From: Lingula anatina
Lineage: Eukaryota; Brachiopoda; Lingulata; Lingulida; Lingulidae
DNA length: 33,412 nucleotides
Assembly: GCF_001039355.2 (NCBI RefSeq)
Contig: NW_019775454.1
Coordinates: forward strand, 345,818-379,229
Direction of reading: 5' to 3'
Both the position numbers and the translations under genes were made by a program. Each line of letters opens with the position of its first letter. The stretch's first letter is position 1. This document shows positions 11,372 through 23,900 of this stretch, piece after piece. The notes under the pieces are model-generated. The model was not told the DNA's origin, ran no database searches, and saw nothing but the letters and a program-made list of their open reading frames with translations.

Positions 11372-11595
11372 CATCAATTCTAAAAAGCCCGAAAAAACGG
11401 TCTTTTCACAAAGTATAGTTTGAATCAGATATTTCCATCGATGCACGGTGTCTTCATGATACTGTCACTCACCCCGTACTTTTTTTCTGGTGTGTGCATC
11501 CCTTGATCCGATGGCAAATTCCCGCAGCTCAGCAAACCACGTACTCCGCCCCGTCAGCCATCTTACCTCATCGCCTCACGGTCTTTATTGGCTTA

Positions 11596-11609
11596 ATGCT
11601 TAAACTGAT
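11596..11609. repeat. LINE target-site duplication, right copy
   Basis: Perfect second copy of ATGCTTAAACTGAT; see 5793-5806. It marks the 5' end of the minus-strand LINE. Confidence 0.85.
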
Positions 11610-11720
11610 GTCTACGTTGATCTAATGTCTGTGTAGAGAGACTGAATCCACCATGAACTGTACACGACGTTGAAGTATGCTTACTGGTACACTGATGTCC
11701 ACGTTGATCTAACATCTGAA
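11610..11720. repeat. Minisatellite, right part
   Basis: Continues the ~75-bp array cut by the LINE (GTCTACGTTGATCTAAT, CTGTGTAGAGA, CCACCATGAACTGTACA). Related sequence occurs at 17550-17610, just downstream of the stop codon of gene B, so the repeat belongs to the shared 3' flank of the duplicated genes. Confidence 0.75.
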
Positions 11721-12318
11721 ATATTTTTTGATACTGTTCCCATGCTATCTTGCCGCGCTCGTTAGTTATTTTGTCATGCTCGTAAACTTGGGTATTTGGT
11801 TAAATAAGTGTATTAGGCTGGTGTGAGCAGAGCAGTGTTTCAAGAAAAGGCTTCCTGGTGCTTTTTGAGTATCTTTATTTGAGTATCTTTATTGTACGAT
11901 ATGATTTGACACAATAAATTCTGTATATACCAGGGGCATTTGTTGAGTGAACAGATAAGCACGTCTCTTCTTAATCCCAACGTACTTCTATAACATCTAT
12001 AATCACCAACTTTTCTTTATTCTACTAAGCGCCAGGATGAGCCATGTAACTATGTGAACCTGATTGCATTCAGCAATACTCCCTCGGAGTTGGAACGTCC
12101 TTCTTTTGTAGGGAAAATAAGCAATTCAGTTGAGTTAAAACGGAAGCGTCTGACTGGCTATTCCAATGTTTCTGGATCGAGAGTCATTGTTCACAAGTCA
12201 ATGAGCAGGCAATTATTTAGCCATTATTTTCCTCTCCTCCTCCTTTCTATGTAGAACCCTTTTTGAAAAATGACGTGAATGCATTTCTGGGCTTTCGATT
12301 GCAACGCTCCCTTTTATC
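11721..12318. other. 3' flank of gene A
   Basis: No ORF, RNA gene or repeat I can support. Relative to the minus-strand gene A this is 3' untranslated or downstream DNA. Confidence 0.5.
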
Positions 12319-12599
12319 TTAGTTTTGGTCAGGAGGAAGATTGTCGACTAAGTCATTTCGACGAGCTCTTGACAAGGCTTTCTTCAGCTTGTCTCGACGC
12401 TCCTCATTGCTGCTTGTCTCCATGGCATTTCTCCACTGAAACAGCATACTGCGAATTTGACCAAGTGCGTCACTGGGGAAGTTGAGTTTGAGATGATCTA
12501 TCTGAGGTCTCTCCACTCCAAGATAGGCAGCTAGTTCCTCCCACTCAAATCCAATATTTCTTGCTAAGTCACACACCACGCTATCGGGTGGATAGACAG
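12319..12599 (-). pseudogene. Gene A, last exon: death domain
   Basis: The exon is preceded on the minus strand by a good acceptor (TTTCATTTCATAG) and ends at TAA (12319-12321). It reads open in phase 1 and encodes about 92 residues with the six-helix death-domain pattern, including GFEWEELAAYLGV, DHLKLNFP and SMLFQWRNAM. It is clearly paralogous to the 17663-17928 exon, with the same start phase. The exon itself is undamaged, but the gene upstream of it is broken, so I class it as part of a pseudogene. Death domains mediate homotypic protein interaction in apoptosis and innate immune signalling. Confidence 0.8.
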
Positions 12600-13011
12600 C
12601 TATGAAATGAAACAGTAAAAATCATAATGCAACCATCAATATATTACAAGTAACATAATAATTATCATAGTTAAAATCCATCTACAAAATCAGTTTCCTA
12701 GCATACTCAAATAAATTAGCTATTTTGTATTTAAATTTTATGTGCTTGCTTTGGCTTTTTTTATCTGACTCAAACATATCTATATCAATGCCTCTTTGCA
12801 TAATGTCTCTTAATAAGTATGACTTAAACTGCACATGACTAATTTAAATAATACATTAACCACATATGCATGCAAAAATGTGTACAACTTGTCCGTTCAA
12901 CTTTGTTGAAACATTGAATGCCAGTATTACTTATGCGATCCTTGGCACAGACGGGATATTCACTGTTCTTATTAAAAAATGAAACAACAATACCTGCAGA
13001 GATTCACCTAC

Positions 13012-14255
13012 CGATTCTGGCTGATGGACAAATGGTATTTTCATTATTCTTCAGCCACTTCCTGTACGGGGTGGTTTCAACAACCATTGGGCAGCCAGGT
13101 GGACAAACGTCGTCACTCTCCAACATTTCTGTCTTCAAATCTTCCGTCAGTTTCACCAGGCCGTGTGGTAAATGGAACCCAATGCTGTACTTCAGGTTAG
13201 GGAAATAGGCGCCAATAAGGCGGTCTAGCTCCTGCCTGATATAGCTTAGTAGTGGAATGCACTGTCCCTCTCCAAAACGTTGACACCTTTTTTCAACGAG
13301 CCAACTAAAAGTTTGAATGTGCCGTCCCCTTCATTACATAACTCCAATATTGTGTGAGTTGATAAGTCCACCTTGAAACATGCATAGTCGCAGTATGGAA
13401 TTTGGTCGTGAGATGACCACTTCCTGTAGCAGCAGACCACCAGCCGATGAAAGAGACCAGTGGGGGGCAGAATCCACCATCAAACATCAGGTATAACGGA
13501 GGAATCTTCTGCATCTTTAAGTAGCCTTCTGGTGGACATTCAGGTATTTTCAAATGGCCTTCTGGATTTGGGTGGTTTTTCAGCACACAGGGTACTAAAT
13601 ATTTCTTCCATTGCACACTGGTTTCTTCCTCAAGTAGTTCAACAAGGAGGTCAAAGCTCTGACAAATGCGAAGAAGAATTGCCTTGTTTTCCTTCAGCTC
13701 GGTGTCATTTTCCCACACACTGTCAATCAGCCGTTCATCCAGTTCTCCCCCGTCATCAAGCATCTTCCAATAACCCCCGTCTTCTGAATTAGAAATTATG
13801 TGGTACTTCTTTACAGTTATCAGGGATGCAAAGGCATCGATCAACCATTGGGGATCTAATATGATGATGTCACTGATGCCAACTTCATTGAAGAAAACTA
13901 GTTCTCCCAACTCGCTGTAGAATTTCAGAAAGAGAAGTACCTTTTCTGCACTCTCGAGGCCATAGCGCTTTCCTTCATGGATCACCTCCTTAAGACTCAT
14001 ACACTTCTTCGATTTGCTGATCTCCTTCATTCTCTTTTCCAGAAGCACATACTTCAACGGCTGCTCTTCTCCCCAAAATGGTTGAACTTGTATTGTTCCC
14101 CAAATTGCCTCCTTTAACTCCTTGATCCCGGCGTCCAGCTGGTCGCAGTTACTCACAGCGTAGACGTACGGCTGCACGTGCATGTCATGCGCTGGTCTGC
14201 CGTCCAGGAATTCTTGGATTTTACGAAATTTTTCCTTTGCCACTTTCATTCTTTC
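13012..14255 (-). pseudogene. Gene A, COR-domain exon with frameshifts
   Basis: It is bounded by an acceptor (CTGTTGTACAG) at 14256 and a donor (GTAGGT) at 13011, both matching gene B. It encodes the COR domain: GKRYGLESAEKVLLFLKFYS, IIILDPQWLIDAFASLI, YLVPCVL and PPLYLMFDGGFCPP. Compared with gene B there is a length change of 2 bases at about 13461-13467 (right after GGFCPP) and a 1-base deletion that brings TAA into frame at 13246-13248. After the second break the old frame is readable again to the donor. A short in-frame repeat adds a second PPEGYLK-like segment near 13500-13560. Confidence 0.85.
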
Positions 14256-14822
14256 CTGTACAACAGATTTAAACATTAATGAAACAAATGCACCTACGAT
14301 CTTCAGAACTGCTTCTAAGTGTCAACTGAAAAGTTAAAAATATACCAAGAATGAAACATTTTGAAGGAGAATGCTAATGATTTAAGTATCCTATCTGAAA
14401 TATTTGCTACCAAATTTAATTTTCTTTATGAAAGACGTAACATGAAGCAATGTCCGACTCGTCCCTGTATTAAGGTAGTATACTTCGCAAAATTTTAAGT
14501 GAATAACGCCGTTCAAAATAAATGCAGAGTAATTCAGCCTGTTTTTAGTAGACGATAGGACATTGTGTGAAATTACTTTGTAAGTGTTCCATGGTAACTG
14601 ATCGCTGCTATGTGTTTATGGTACAATATGTATTCCAGGGGTATATCATTCATTCTAAATATGTTTTAAATTATATAATGTGAAAAACAAAATTGTCACT
14701 CGCTGTACAAAACTTGTTTTCAGCCATTTTTAGTTTTTTTTTTTTTTTTCTTTTTTTTTAAATATATATCAATGGCGGACATAAGGAGGGGGTTTATTTC
14801 TGAAACGTCTTTGACCTCCTGC

Positions 14823-14960
14823 CTTCTCAGTATTCCCAAGTTGATCTTAATGTGTCCCCACTAATAGGATTCTGGGACAAATATCTACCAATCTAGGCTC
14901 TTTTCTTCTTACTTTTTCAGTGTGAATATGGATGGAATTCTGCCAGAATTTTAAAAAAAT
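14823..14960 (-). pseudogene. Gene A, Roc exon relic (G4 motif broken)
   Basis: Matches 24577-24713 of gene B. It is 138 bp rather than 137 because an A/T run has one extra base (frameshift). The G4 motif THRD of gene B reads TH-stop-D here (TAA replacing the Arg codon), and the donor is GC instead of GT. Confidence 0.82.
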
Positions 14961-15182
14961 CTGGAGAGTAGAATTAATGAATAAATCCTTAATTTCAAAT
15001 ATTGACTTCATGTTTTTTTTTTCAATAACTTATTTAATGCCTTGCGAAAACACATGGAGCATAACGTTTGTCATAATATTTTTTTCATATTTAGAGTGAA
15101 CTAGTCTAAACGCTGTCTACAAAGGATCTTATAATACAAGGCGACCAACATTGCTTTAAATGTTTAGGCTTATATTCCATAC

Positions 15183-15305
15183 CACCAACAGTGGTTTTGG
15201 TCCAGTTCTGCCCACTCGCTCCACGTGGACAGGGTCATTTAACTCTTTGGTGAGGTCAAACACCAGTAAGTAGACGGCTCGACAGGTGATATGAATTTGG
15301 TCCGA
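15183..15305 (-). pseudogene. Gene A, Roc exon relic (5' truncated)
   Basis: It keeps the RAVYLLVFDLTKEL segment that follows G3 in gene B. The 3' part has lost 19 bp relative to gene B (frameshift), and similarity stops near 15300, before the DFGGQ motif. No P-loop exon or microexons are found beyond it, so the duplication or a later deletion removed the 5' half. Confidence 0.8.
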
Positions 15306-16600
15306 TGTCAAACTCGGTTTATCTATACTTGGAGATACGAAAACTCTAAGATGTTTCATTAGCCAACAGGCAAATCAGAACTGTCAGTTGCCCTTCCTAT
15401 CAGTATTTCTGTCAGATCAGAGTTGCCTTTCTTTCATTCTTAAAGGATTTACATGTACTCCCCTCTTTCCAATCATCCACATCAGTAAAATATGCATAAA
15501 TTATCCGAGGATTTGTTGGTCCACGGATCAATTTGTTCTGAATGTGCCCTATGTGACATCAGAAGAAATAAGGAAAGGGAGTTTCATTTTTCTACCAGTA
15601 TTATAATATCAATGGTGTTTTGACTAATAGACATAGGCACCTGTTACACAACCGCCTTATGTAAAGTCAAAATCCAATGTAGAATTTAAAGTTTGTGCGG
15701 GTTTCATGATTAAATATGATGTTAACAACAAAGCAATATGAAGGAAAAAAAGCAAAACTATTTTAATATTATTATATATTGAAAGAAAATATAATTAAAT
15801 AGAAGAAATATCCATAAAAAACGCTGCTGCGTTTAAAATACATTTACAAAACCCCTGGTGTAAAAGGGTCAATGACAATATTATTAAGGGAATGTAAAGT
15901 CTTTAAAAAGGAATTTGCTACTAACCTCAAATTCAAATTCTGTACAAAACAAAAAAGGACAAATAAACAAAAAAACTTAGTATATATCCTTCACAGATAT
16001 GTCGCTAGCTAGATAGATGGTCATTCAGGGCTGAACTCGCCCTGGTAGAGGGTAATATATCCTCACGTACACAAATGAAATAGAAGTGCAGCATCACCAC
16101 CAGCCTACGACTGTAATATGACAAACCATTTGAACGTTATCAAATTCAATGAACAGCCAAAAAAAATTCAATTATTGACTGGTTTCCTAAAACTTTCATG
16201 ATCCTAGTCTCTCTAAGCCATGAAATCATATGTACATATGCTAATTATTAGAAGTCAAGTGAATTGTACATTGTTGCCGGATTGCTATTCTCATCAACAT
16301 CTCAAACTTCTGCCATACGAAAACACTGTACATGTAGTACCCAGCAGTGTAATTGATAGAACATGAAAACCACTCAATATCTGCTTTTCGAGAACAATTA
16401 AGTTAAGTTTAATATAGTTGCAGGTAATTACCTTATATGAACATTCAAACTATTGTAGAGTTAGCAACGGGAACATTTATCACAATTGTTACTCATAATT
16501 GTATCTCAATAAATAAATAAATGGTAAGTCGTGTTGTCAAGCATTTTGAAATTAGCGGGTTTTTTTTTTTTTAATAAATATACAAGTGTAAGACTCATAT

Positions 16601-16654
<54 letters not shown>

Positions 16655-17549
16655 GTCCAAAATCCGTATATTCAGTAGCCTTCACATGGGTAAAATGAAC
16701 AGAATAAGACGAATAAAGTCAATAAATTAAAAAAATTAAGATATAATAATGTTAAATGTTTAGTACAATGTAAATGAATATATATGGACTGTTAAGATAT
16801 TAATATTTTAAAATAGATAGTACAAAGCAAAGATTAACAGGCCGTGAAGCCATATGTGCATATGCAAACCATAACAGTAAATGTCAAGGAATATTCCTGT
16901 CGTCTGTAGTATGTTATTATGACTTTACAACGTCAATATGCCAAACAACAACCATATGAATACAATGTAGTATCAGTAGTGACGAGTCAGTAAACTGCAC
17001 CACAACACATCAATAAAACAACATATCACTAAATCTCCACTAGGTTGAACTTCACTTTGACTGCATTCCTAGAGATTTAGCTCGATCCACCAGGATCGGC
17101 CTAACTCCCTGGGGGTTCACGCTAAATTGTTGTCAGCCGAGCGCGCACGGTAGTTAATTACCCCCTTACAGCTTTTAGTAGGCTGGACAGACATTTAGGC
17201 CGGTTAAGCTGACATCAATCTAGTGAGATTTCCCAGGGGGGATAGATCGATATAAATACCTATGGGAATGGGGTCTTTGTATCAAAATGACCGGAGATGT
17301 CTCGTCATCTGATCTCTCATAGAGTCAAACTTTGAAAACATAAACTGTGCCCGGTGGATCAATGGTTACCAGAACAGATGAGGACATCGTGTTCCCTTTT
17401 CCTGTTCTATGAAAAAAGTCTTGAAATAGGTTACAACTACAAAAAAAAAATGTTTTGCATTACTTTTGTGAAAATTTTGATAACTTCGGCTTCTAATAAT
17501 CTCGATTTTGAATTGACAGGGTAGAAATACAATTGCCTATCAATGAATC
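15306..17549. other. Gene-free stretch between gene A and gene B
   Basis: This is the 3' flank of gene B. It holds a T run at 16559-16572, a (TAA)n tract at 16602-16654, and two related segments around CATATGTACATATGC (16230) and CATATGTGCATATGC (16850). A possible imperfect inverted pair lies at about 17105-17145 and 17208-17250 (CCCTGGGGG and its complement, with GATGTCAGC-like ends), perhaps an old foldback element. The 15830-16170 part resembles 5320-5600. No coding feature seen. Confidence 0.55.
16602..16654. repeat. (TAA)n microsatellite
   Basis: About 17 uninterrupted copies of TAA. Confidence 0.95.
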
Positions 17550-17662
17550 CACCATGAAATCCACCATGAACTGTACATAGTTTTGAAGTGTGTTGTCAGT
17601 GATGTCCCCGTTCCATTTGTACTGATGACCAAAACAAACAGTGTGTCACTATATGCCTATTT

Positions 17663-17928
17663 CTAAAGTCTGTCGGCTAGGTCACTGCGACCAGCCTTTG
17701 ACAAAGCGTGCATTAGCATGTAGCGCCGCTCTTGATAACTGCGTGTCTCCATGACATCTCTCCACTGAAACAGCATATTGCGAATCTGCCCTGGCGTGTT
17801 GTTGGGAAAGTTGCGTTTCAAATGATCTCTCTGCTCTCCTCCCACTCCTAGATGATGACCGATTTCCTCCCACTCAACATCTATTTTTCTCGATAGTTCA
17901 CATACCAAGTCATCAGAGGGGTATACAG
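17663..17928 (-). CDS. Gene B, last exon: death domain
   Basis: The acceptor TTCATATTGCAG is followed by a phase-1 exon ending in TAG (17663-17665). It encodes about 87 residues beginning VYPSDDLVCELSRKIDVEW and including EEIGHHLGV, DHLKRNFPNN and NMLFQWRDVM, the typical spacing of a death domain. It closes the protein directly after the COR exon. The paralogous exon in gene A is about equally long and similarly arranged. Confidence 0.85.
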
Positions 17929-20900
17929 CTGCAATATGAAAATAAAACAATAGAAATCAAAATCAAAAAATAACGGATAAAACATACATGCCTTAAGACG
18001 CCGTAAGTCGGGCGTATCAGGCTGTCACTTTCAGATAAATTTATCAATTTTGCAAGTAATAAGTAATATACCAACTTAATATTAAATAGAGAATGATCAT
18101 CTTAAAAATATCTTTCCTTCCAAACTAAGACATGGCTGTTTCCTTTACAAATATGAATATGAAATGATGCTCAGAGTGATCACCTACCGAATTTTGTGGA
18201 TGGAGAGACGGAATTTTCATTTTTCCTGAGCCACTTCCTGTACGGGGCGGTTTCAATAGCCTTTTGGAAGCCAGGTGGACAAACGTCGTCTTTCTGCAAC
18301 ATCTGTGTCTGCAGATATTCTGTCAGTTTCACCAGGCCGTGTGGAAAGCGGAACCCAGGTGTGTACTTCAGGTAAGGGAAGTAAGCGCCAATGAGTCGGT
18401 CTAGCTCCTGCCTGATGTAGGTTAGTGCATAGAAAGCACCATTGCTGTCCAAGACGTTGACACCTGATTTCAACGAGCCAACTATGACTTTGAGGGTGCC
18501 GTCCCCTTTGTTGAATAACTCCAATATTGTGTGAGTTGAGTTGTCCACCATGAAGCATGCATAGTCGCAGTATGGGTTTTGGTCGTGAGATGACCACTTC
18601 CTGTAGCAGCAGACCACCAGGCGATGAAAGAGACCAGGGGGGCAGAATCCACCGTCAAACATCAGGTATAATGGAGGAATTTCCTCGAGCTTCAAGTAAC
18701 CTTCTGGATCGGGGTGGCTTTTCAGCACACAAGGTACTAAATATTTCTTCCATTGCCCATTGGCTTCTTCTTTCGGTAGTTCAACTAGCAAGTCAAAGCG
18801 TTGACAAATGCGAAGGAGAATCTCTTTATTGCCCTTGAGCTCGGCGTTCTTCTCCCACACACTGTCAATCAGCCGTTCATCAAGCTCTCCTCTATCATCA
18901 AGCATCTTCCAATAACCACTGACTTCTGGTTTGGAAACTTTATGGTACTTCTCTACAGTTATTAAGGATGCAAAGGCATCAATCAACCACTGGGGATCTA
19001 ATATGACGATATCACGGATTCCAACTTCATTGAAGAAAACCAGTTCCCTCAAATCGCTGTAGAATCGCAAAAAGGGAAACACCTTTTCTGCAATGTTGAG
19101 GCCATAGCGCTTTCCTTCCTGGAACACATCCACAAGGCTCAGGCACTTCTTCAATTTGCTGATCTCCTTAAGTCTTTTTTCCAGAAGCACATAATTCAAC
19201 GGTTGCTCTTCACCCCAGTGTGGCTGCATCTGGATTGTTTCCCAAATTTTCTCCTTCAACTTCTTGATCTCGGCGTCCTGCTGGTCGCAGTTATTCACAG
19301 CATAGAAGTAAGGTTCCATGTGCATTTTGTGTGCCGGTCTGCCGTCTAGAAATTCTTGAATATTACGAAATTTTTCCTTTGCAACCCTCATCCTTTCCTG
19401 CACAACAGATACAAACATCATTAAAGCCAATGCATCTATGCATTTCAGAAGTCTATGTGCCCATAGAAATGTAACCAAAAATGACAAGAGTGAGACCTCT
19501 TGAAGTAAAATAATTTTGTATAAAATTGAATAAAATCTTATACACAAACATACACTCAGCTGAATATTTTTAAGTTAAAATCTATTTTTGTTATAAAATG
19601 TACCAGGTAGCTTTTCCTACTCACATGTCATGTCACCAGTTTCTGTACTAGGAGTGGTTTTTTACATAATTTTAAGTTTGTTTTAACAATTCCTTATTAA
19701 AATAAGAACTTTAAACTACCATGGCTTCCTCTGAATAATAGGAAACAGTGTGAAATAACTTTGTAAGTTGTAGTATATGCGCAGTAGCTCAGTATTGTGT
19801 TAGAGAATATCAGTGTTGTGATCTCGGGAGAATACTGGAGACTTGAAAATAAAGTATGGTGTTGGGAAATCAGACTTGGTGTCTTGTTGGTTTGAATCTA
19901 AGAACATCTTAAAGAACATCACATTGGCGACAAGGAATTATGGAGGAGGAAGAACCCCAAGCAGTAAACTTGACGCATATACCAACTTTTCCACCTTTCA
20001 TCATCAGACAGGAACCGAACACCGTTTTTAAAAGATGGGAAAATGGAAGGAAAGATTTGAAAACCTCATGGTTGCATTGAACATCAAAAACTTTCAACAG
20101 AAGAGAGCCATGCTTTTACATTTAGCTGGTGAGGAATTTTTAGACATTTTTGAGAATCTGCCAGACAGAGGGGACTTATATGAAGATGCGGTAGCTTCTT
20201 TTGGACAGTACGTAAGATCTCATCATAATCCTGAGTTTGAAATTTTCAAATTTCGAAGCTGTAAGCAAGAACCTAGTGAAACAATTGATTCATACCATAT
20301 CAAACTAAGACAAATAGGAGCCAACTGTGGATTTGAAAATTTGGACAGAGAGATTAAGTCACAATTTATTCAAGGATGTACATCCCATAAGTTGAGAATA
20401 AAAGCTCTCAGTGACCAGACTCTCACACTGAATAACTTGCTTACACATGCTAGAGCTTTAGAGCTGTCTGAGCAAAGGTCCCATATTATGGAGGGCGATA
20501 CCAGTCCTACCACAGTCTATGCCGTGAAAAAATCAGCACAAGCCCAAGCACCTAAACCACACAAGCCAAGTCATAACAAGTCCAAAACACAGCCAAAACA
20601 GGGTTTCAGGGAGTGTTGGTTCTGCGCTGGAGAGTACCCACACAACGGAGTTTGTCCTGCCAAGGGTAAAATCTGCAGAAAATGTAACAAGTTGAACCAT
20701 TTCCAAATCAAATGCAGAAGTAAAGAGAACAAAACGAAACCTGATCATGTTCCTATCAGTACTGTAAATGGAAATAAATGTAGCAAGTATACTATTGCTT
20801 TACAGGTTAGCTCACAGCCCATTGACTTTGAGTTAGATACTGGTGCGTCTGTCACGTTGATTAGTCAAGATTTGTATGAATCAAAGTTCAAAGATCACCC

Positions 20901-23900
20901 TTTACGTCAATCAGATTTGCATCTCACATCTTATTGCGGCAATCCTCTTAATTTATTGGGGGAAATAACAGTCACAGTGACTTACAATGACCAGTCTGTA
21001 GACCTACCATTAGTAGTGGTGGAAGGATCTAAACCTGCATTGTCGGGGCAAAACTGGTTAGAGAAAATAAAGTTAGATTGGTCCAGTGTCTTTTCTGTAC
21101 AGAGTGACCCAAAGTTAAAGTCACTTCTGTCACAATACAAAGATGTATTTGCTCCAAGTCAAGGGTCAATCAAAGGTTTTGAAGCAGATGTTTACATTCC
21201 TGAAGGTACAACTCCCATATTCAAGATAGCTTATAGTGTACCCTACCTTCTGCAGGATAAGGTCAAATCTCAGCTGTTGGAGGCAGTTGAGAAGGGTCAT
21301 TATACCAAAGTAGAAAGTAGTAAGTGGGCAAGTCCACAAGTCACTGTTGTAAAACCATCAGGGGATCTGAGGTTATGTGGTGACTATAAGGTCACAGTTA
21401 ATACAGTACTAGACAAAGACCCATATCCACTCCCAACTATTCAGTCAGTACTAGCCAAACATGCAAAAGGGAAATTCAGATCTAAAATAGATTTGCACGA
21501 AGCATTTTCCCAGTTAAAATTGAGTGAGAAGTCAAAACAATATCTCACGATTAACACTTTGATTGGTTTGTTACGCCCAGAGCGAATGCCGTATGGTATT
21601 ACGACTGCTCCGCAGCAGTTTCAACGCGTTATGGATCAAGTGTTTGATGGTATTGAGGAGGCTGCTTGTTCTATTGATGATATACTCATCACTACTGACA
21701 CAGTAGAAGAACATTACATAGCACTACAACGTGTGCTGCAGAGACTCCGTCAGTACAATATCCGTGCGCGTTTGTCAAAGTGTAGTTTCATTCAGAAACG
21801 TATTGATATTCTTGGTCATACACTAGATGAAAGTGGTATACATCCAAGTGCCAAGAACATGGAAAATATCATGAATATGCCCAAGCCTGAAAATGTTTTA
21901 GAGCTCAAGTCATTCCTGGGAATGTTAAACTTTTATGGGAAATTCATAAAGAACATGTCTATTCAGGTGTCCACACTAAACAGGTTCTTAAGCAAAAATG
22001 TAGAGTGGAACTGGACAAAGGAGTGTGATGCTGCATTTAATGCTGCCAAGTCTGCTATTTCTGCAGAGTCGTGTCTCACACCCTATGATCCAAAACGGCC
22101 AATCGTATTAGCTTGTGATGCATCATCAGTGGGGATTGGTGCAGTCATAAGTCATATTATGGAAGATGGTTCTGAACGCCCCATTGAAACAGCCTCTCGT
22201 ACTCTTTCTAAAGCAGAAAAGAATTATGCTCAAATTGAGAAAGAGGCTTTAGCCATCATATTTGGTGTGAAGAAATTCCACATGTATTTATATGGAAGAG
22301 AGTTTACTCTTATTACAGACCATCTGCCTCTTGTGAAAATATTCAATTCACATACTGGTATACCGTCATTAGCCGCAGCTAGAATGCAACGCTGGAGTTT
22401 GATTCTGTCAGCTTACAATTACAAGATAAGATATAGAAAGTCTGCTGACAATGCAAGTGCAGATTGCTTTTCACGGTTACCAAATAAAAATTCTGAGCCT
22501 AGTGAGGATAATGAGTTTGTTATCCATTGTGTGTCTTTCACAGAAGAATTACCTGTGAAAGCGAGTGATATTAGCAAAGCCACTATGAAGGACCCAGTCT
22601 TGTCCAGAGTGTATGATTTCACTCTTAATGGTTGGCCAAGCTATTTCAAAGATGATTCTTTGATGCCTTACTTTAGACGCAGAAATGAACTTACTGTTGA
22701 CCAAGGTTGCATACTTTGGGGATTACGTGTCATCATACCACCTTGTTATCGTGACCATTTAATTCGTGAATTACACGAAGAACATCATGGGATTGTTAGA
22801 ATGAAGTCCTTAGCTAGAGGGTACTTGTGGTGGCCTGGACTAGATTCTGGAATTGAGTCTTTGGTCTCTGGATGTGATGAATGTCAATCAAGCAGAGCCT
22901 TGCCAGCTGTTGCACCACTGATCCCATGGTCTTTCCCTTCACGTGTGTGGGAGAGGGTCCATATTGATTTCTTTGAGAAAGACAATCGTTCTTATTTGAT
23001 ACTGATTGATGCATATTCGAAGTGGATAGAAGTAGAAGAAATGCAATCTACTACCGCTTTGAAAACAATTGATGTTTTACGTTCGTGGTTTGCAAGAGCA
23101 GGTTTGCCTGAGATTATTGTGTCAGATAATGGACCACAGCTTACCTCAGGGGAGTTTCGTAAATTCTGTGAAATGAATGGAATAAATCACAAACTTATAC
23201 CTCCGTACCATGCAAGCACGAATGGTGCCGCTGAGCGTTCAGTGCAAGTTGTCAAACAAGGGCTAACAAAACAAATGTTAGAGAATAGGGAAGGCTCCCG
23301 CAGTCTGAGATTATCGCAGTTAATGATGCTGTATAGAATAACTCCGCAATCAACAAGTGGTGTCAGTCCATCTGATTTGTTCATGAAGCGTCAAATTAGG
23401 TCAAAATTTTCTCTTTTGAAACCCAGCCTTTCTATGTCTGTTGAAACAAAACAGGAAAAGCAATGTCAGTATCAAGACAAATGTCCCAAGTCGCGTCACT
23501 TTAACCTGTATGATAAGGTCAGAGTTCGCAATTTCAGAGGGGGGCAAGAGAAATGGGTTCCTGGTTGCATTGTGAAAGTTTGTGGACCTCAGACATATGT
23601 TGTACAAATTGGCCGATTGAAACGCTTTGTGCATATTGATCATATAATTGGTTCCACTGTTTCAAATGAAATGCCATTTTCTGATGAAGATAATGTGACA
23701 CTACCTTCAAGAGAAAATGTTGAATCTGATAATCAAACAAAGACTGAATTTGAGCAACCTGAGCCAAGGTTTTATTCAGAACCTGTTCAAATTGAGCATG
23801 AATCAAGTGATACAATGGACAATAGTGATGCAAAATTACCTGACAAATCTGAAGCTAGCAGTACATTTGTATTTGATGATGTTGAGGCTAGTCCTACTGT

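Larger units (their letters stand above)
5807..11595 (-). mobile_element. L1/Tx1-type LINE, full span, defective
   Basis: A non-LTR retrotransposon lies on the minus strand. Its 3' end is an A-rich tail (plus-strand T tract 5807-5824) and its 5' end abuts 11595, both bordered by a 14-bp target duplication. The leader near the 5' end carries AAGATGGC (minus strand, about 11564-11571), which resembles the YY1-type motif at the start of many L1 elements. ORF1 begins at 9762 and ORF2 runs down to 6180. The element is dead: ORF1 has stops, a deletion fuses ORF1 to the middle of ORF2, and ORF2 is frameshifted. A second repeat element (9815-11201) is nested in the leader. The L1/Tx1 assignment rests on the RT, C-terminal and coiled-coil ORF1 motifs, not on a phylogeny. 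Confidence 0.85.

Noticed and set aside
20533-20748. Minus-strand ORFs inside the Gypsy element
   Set aside because: They overlap the strongly supported gag-pol frame and have no motifs of their own.
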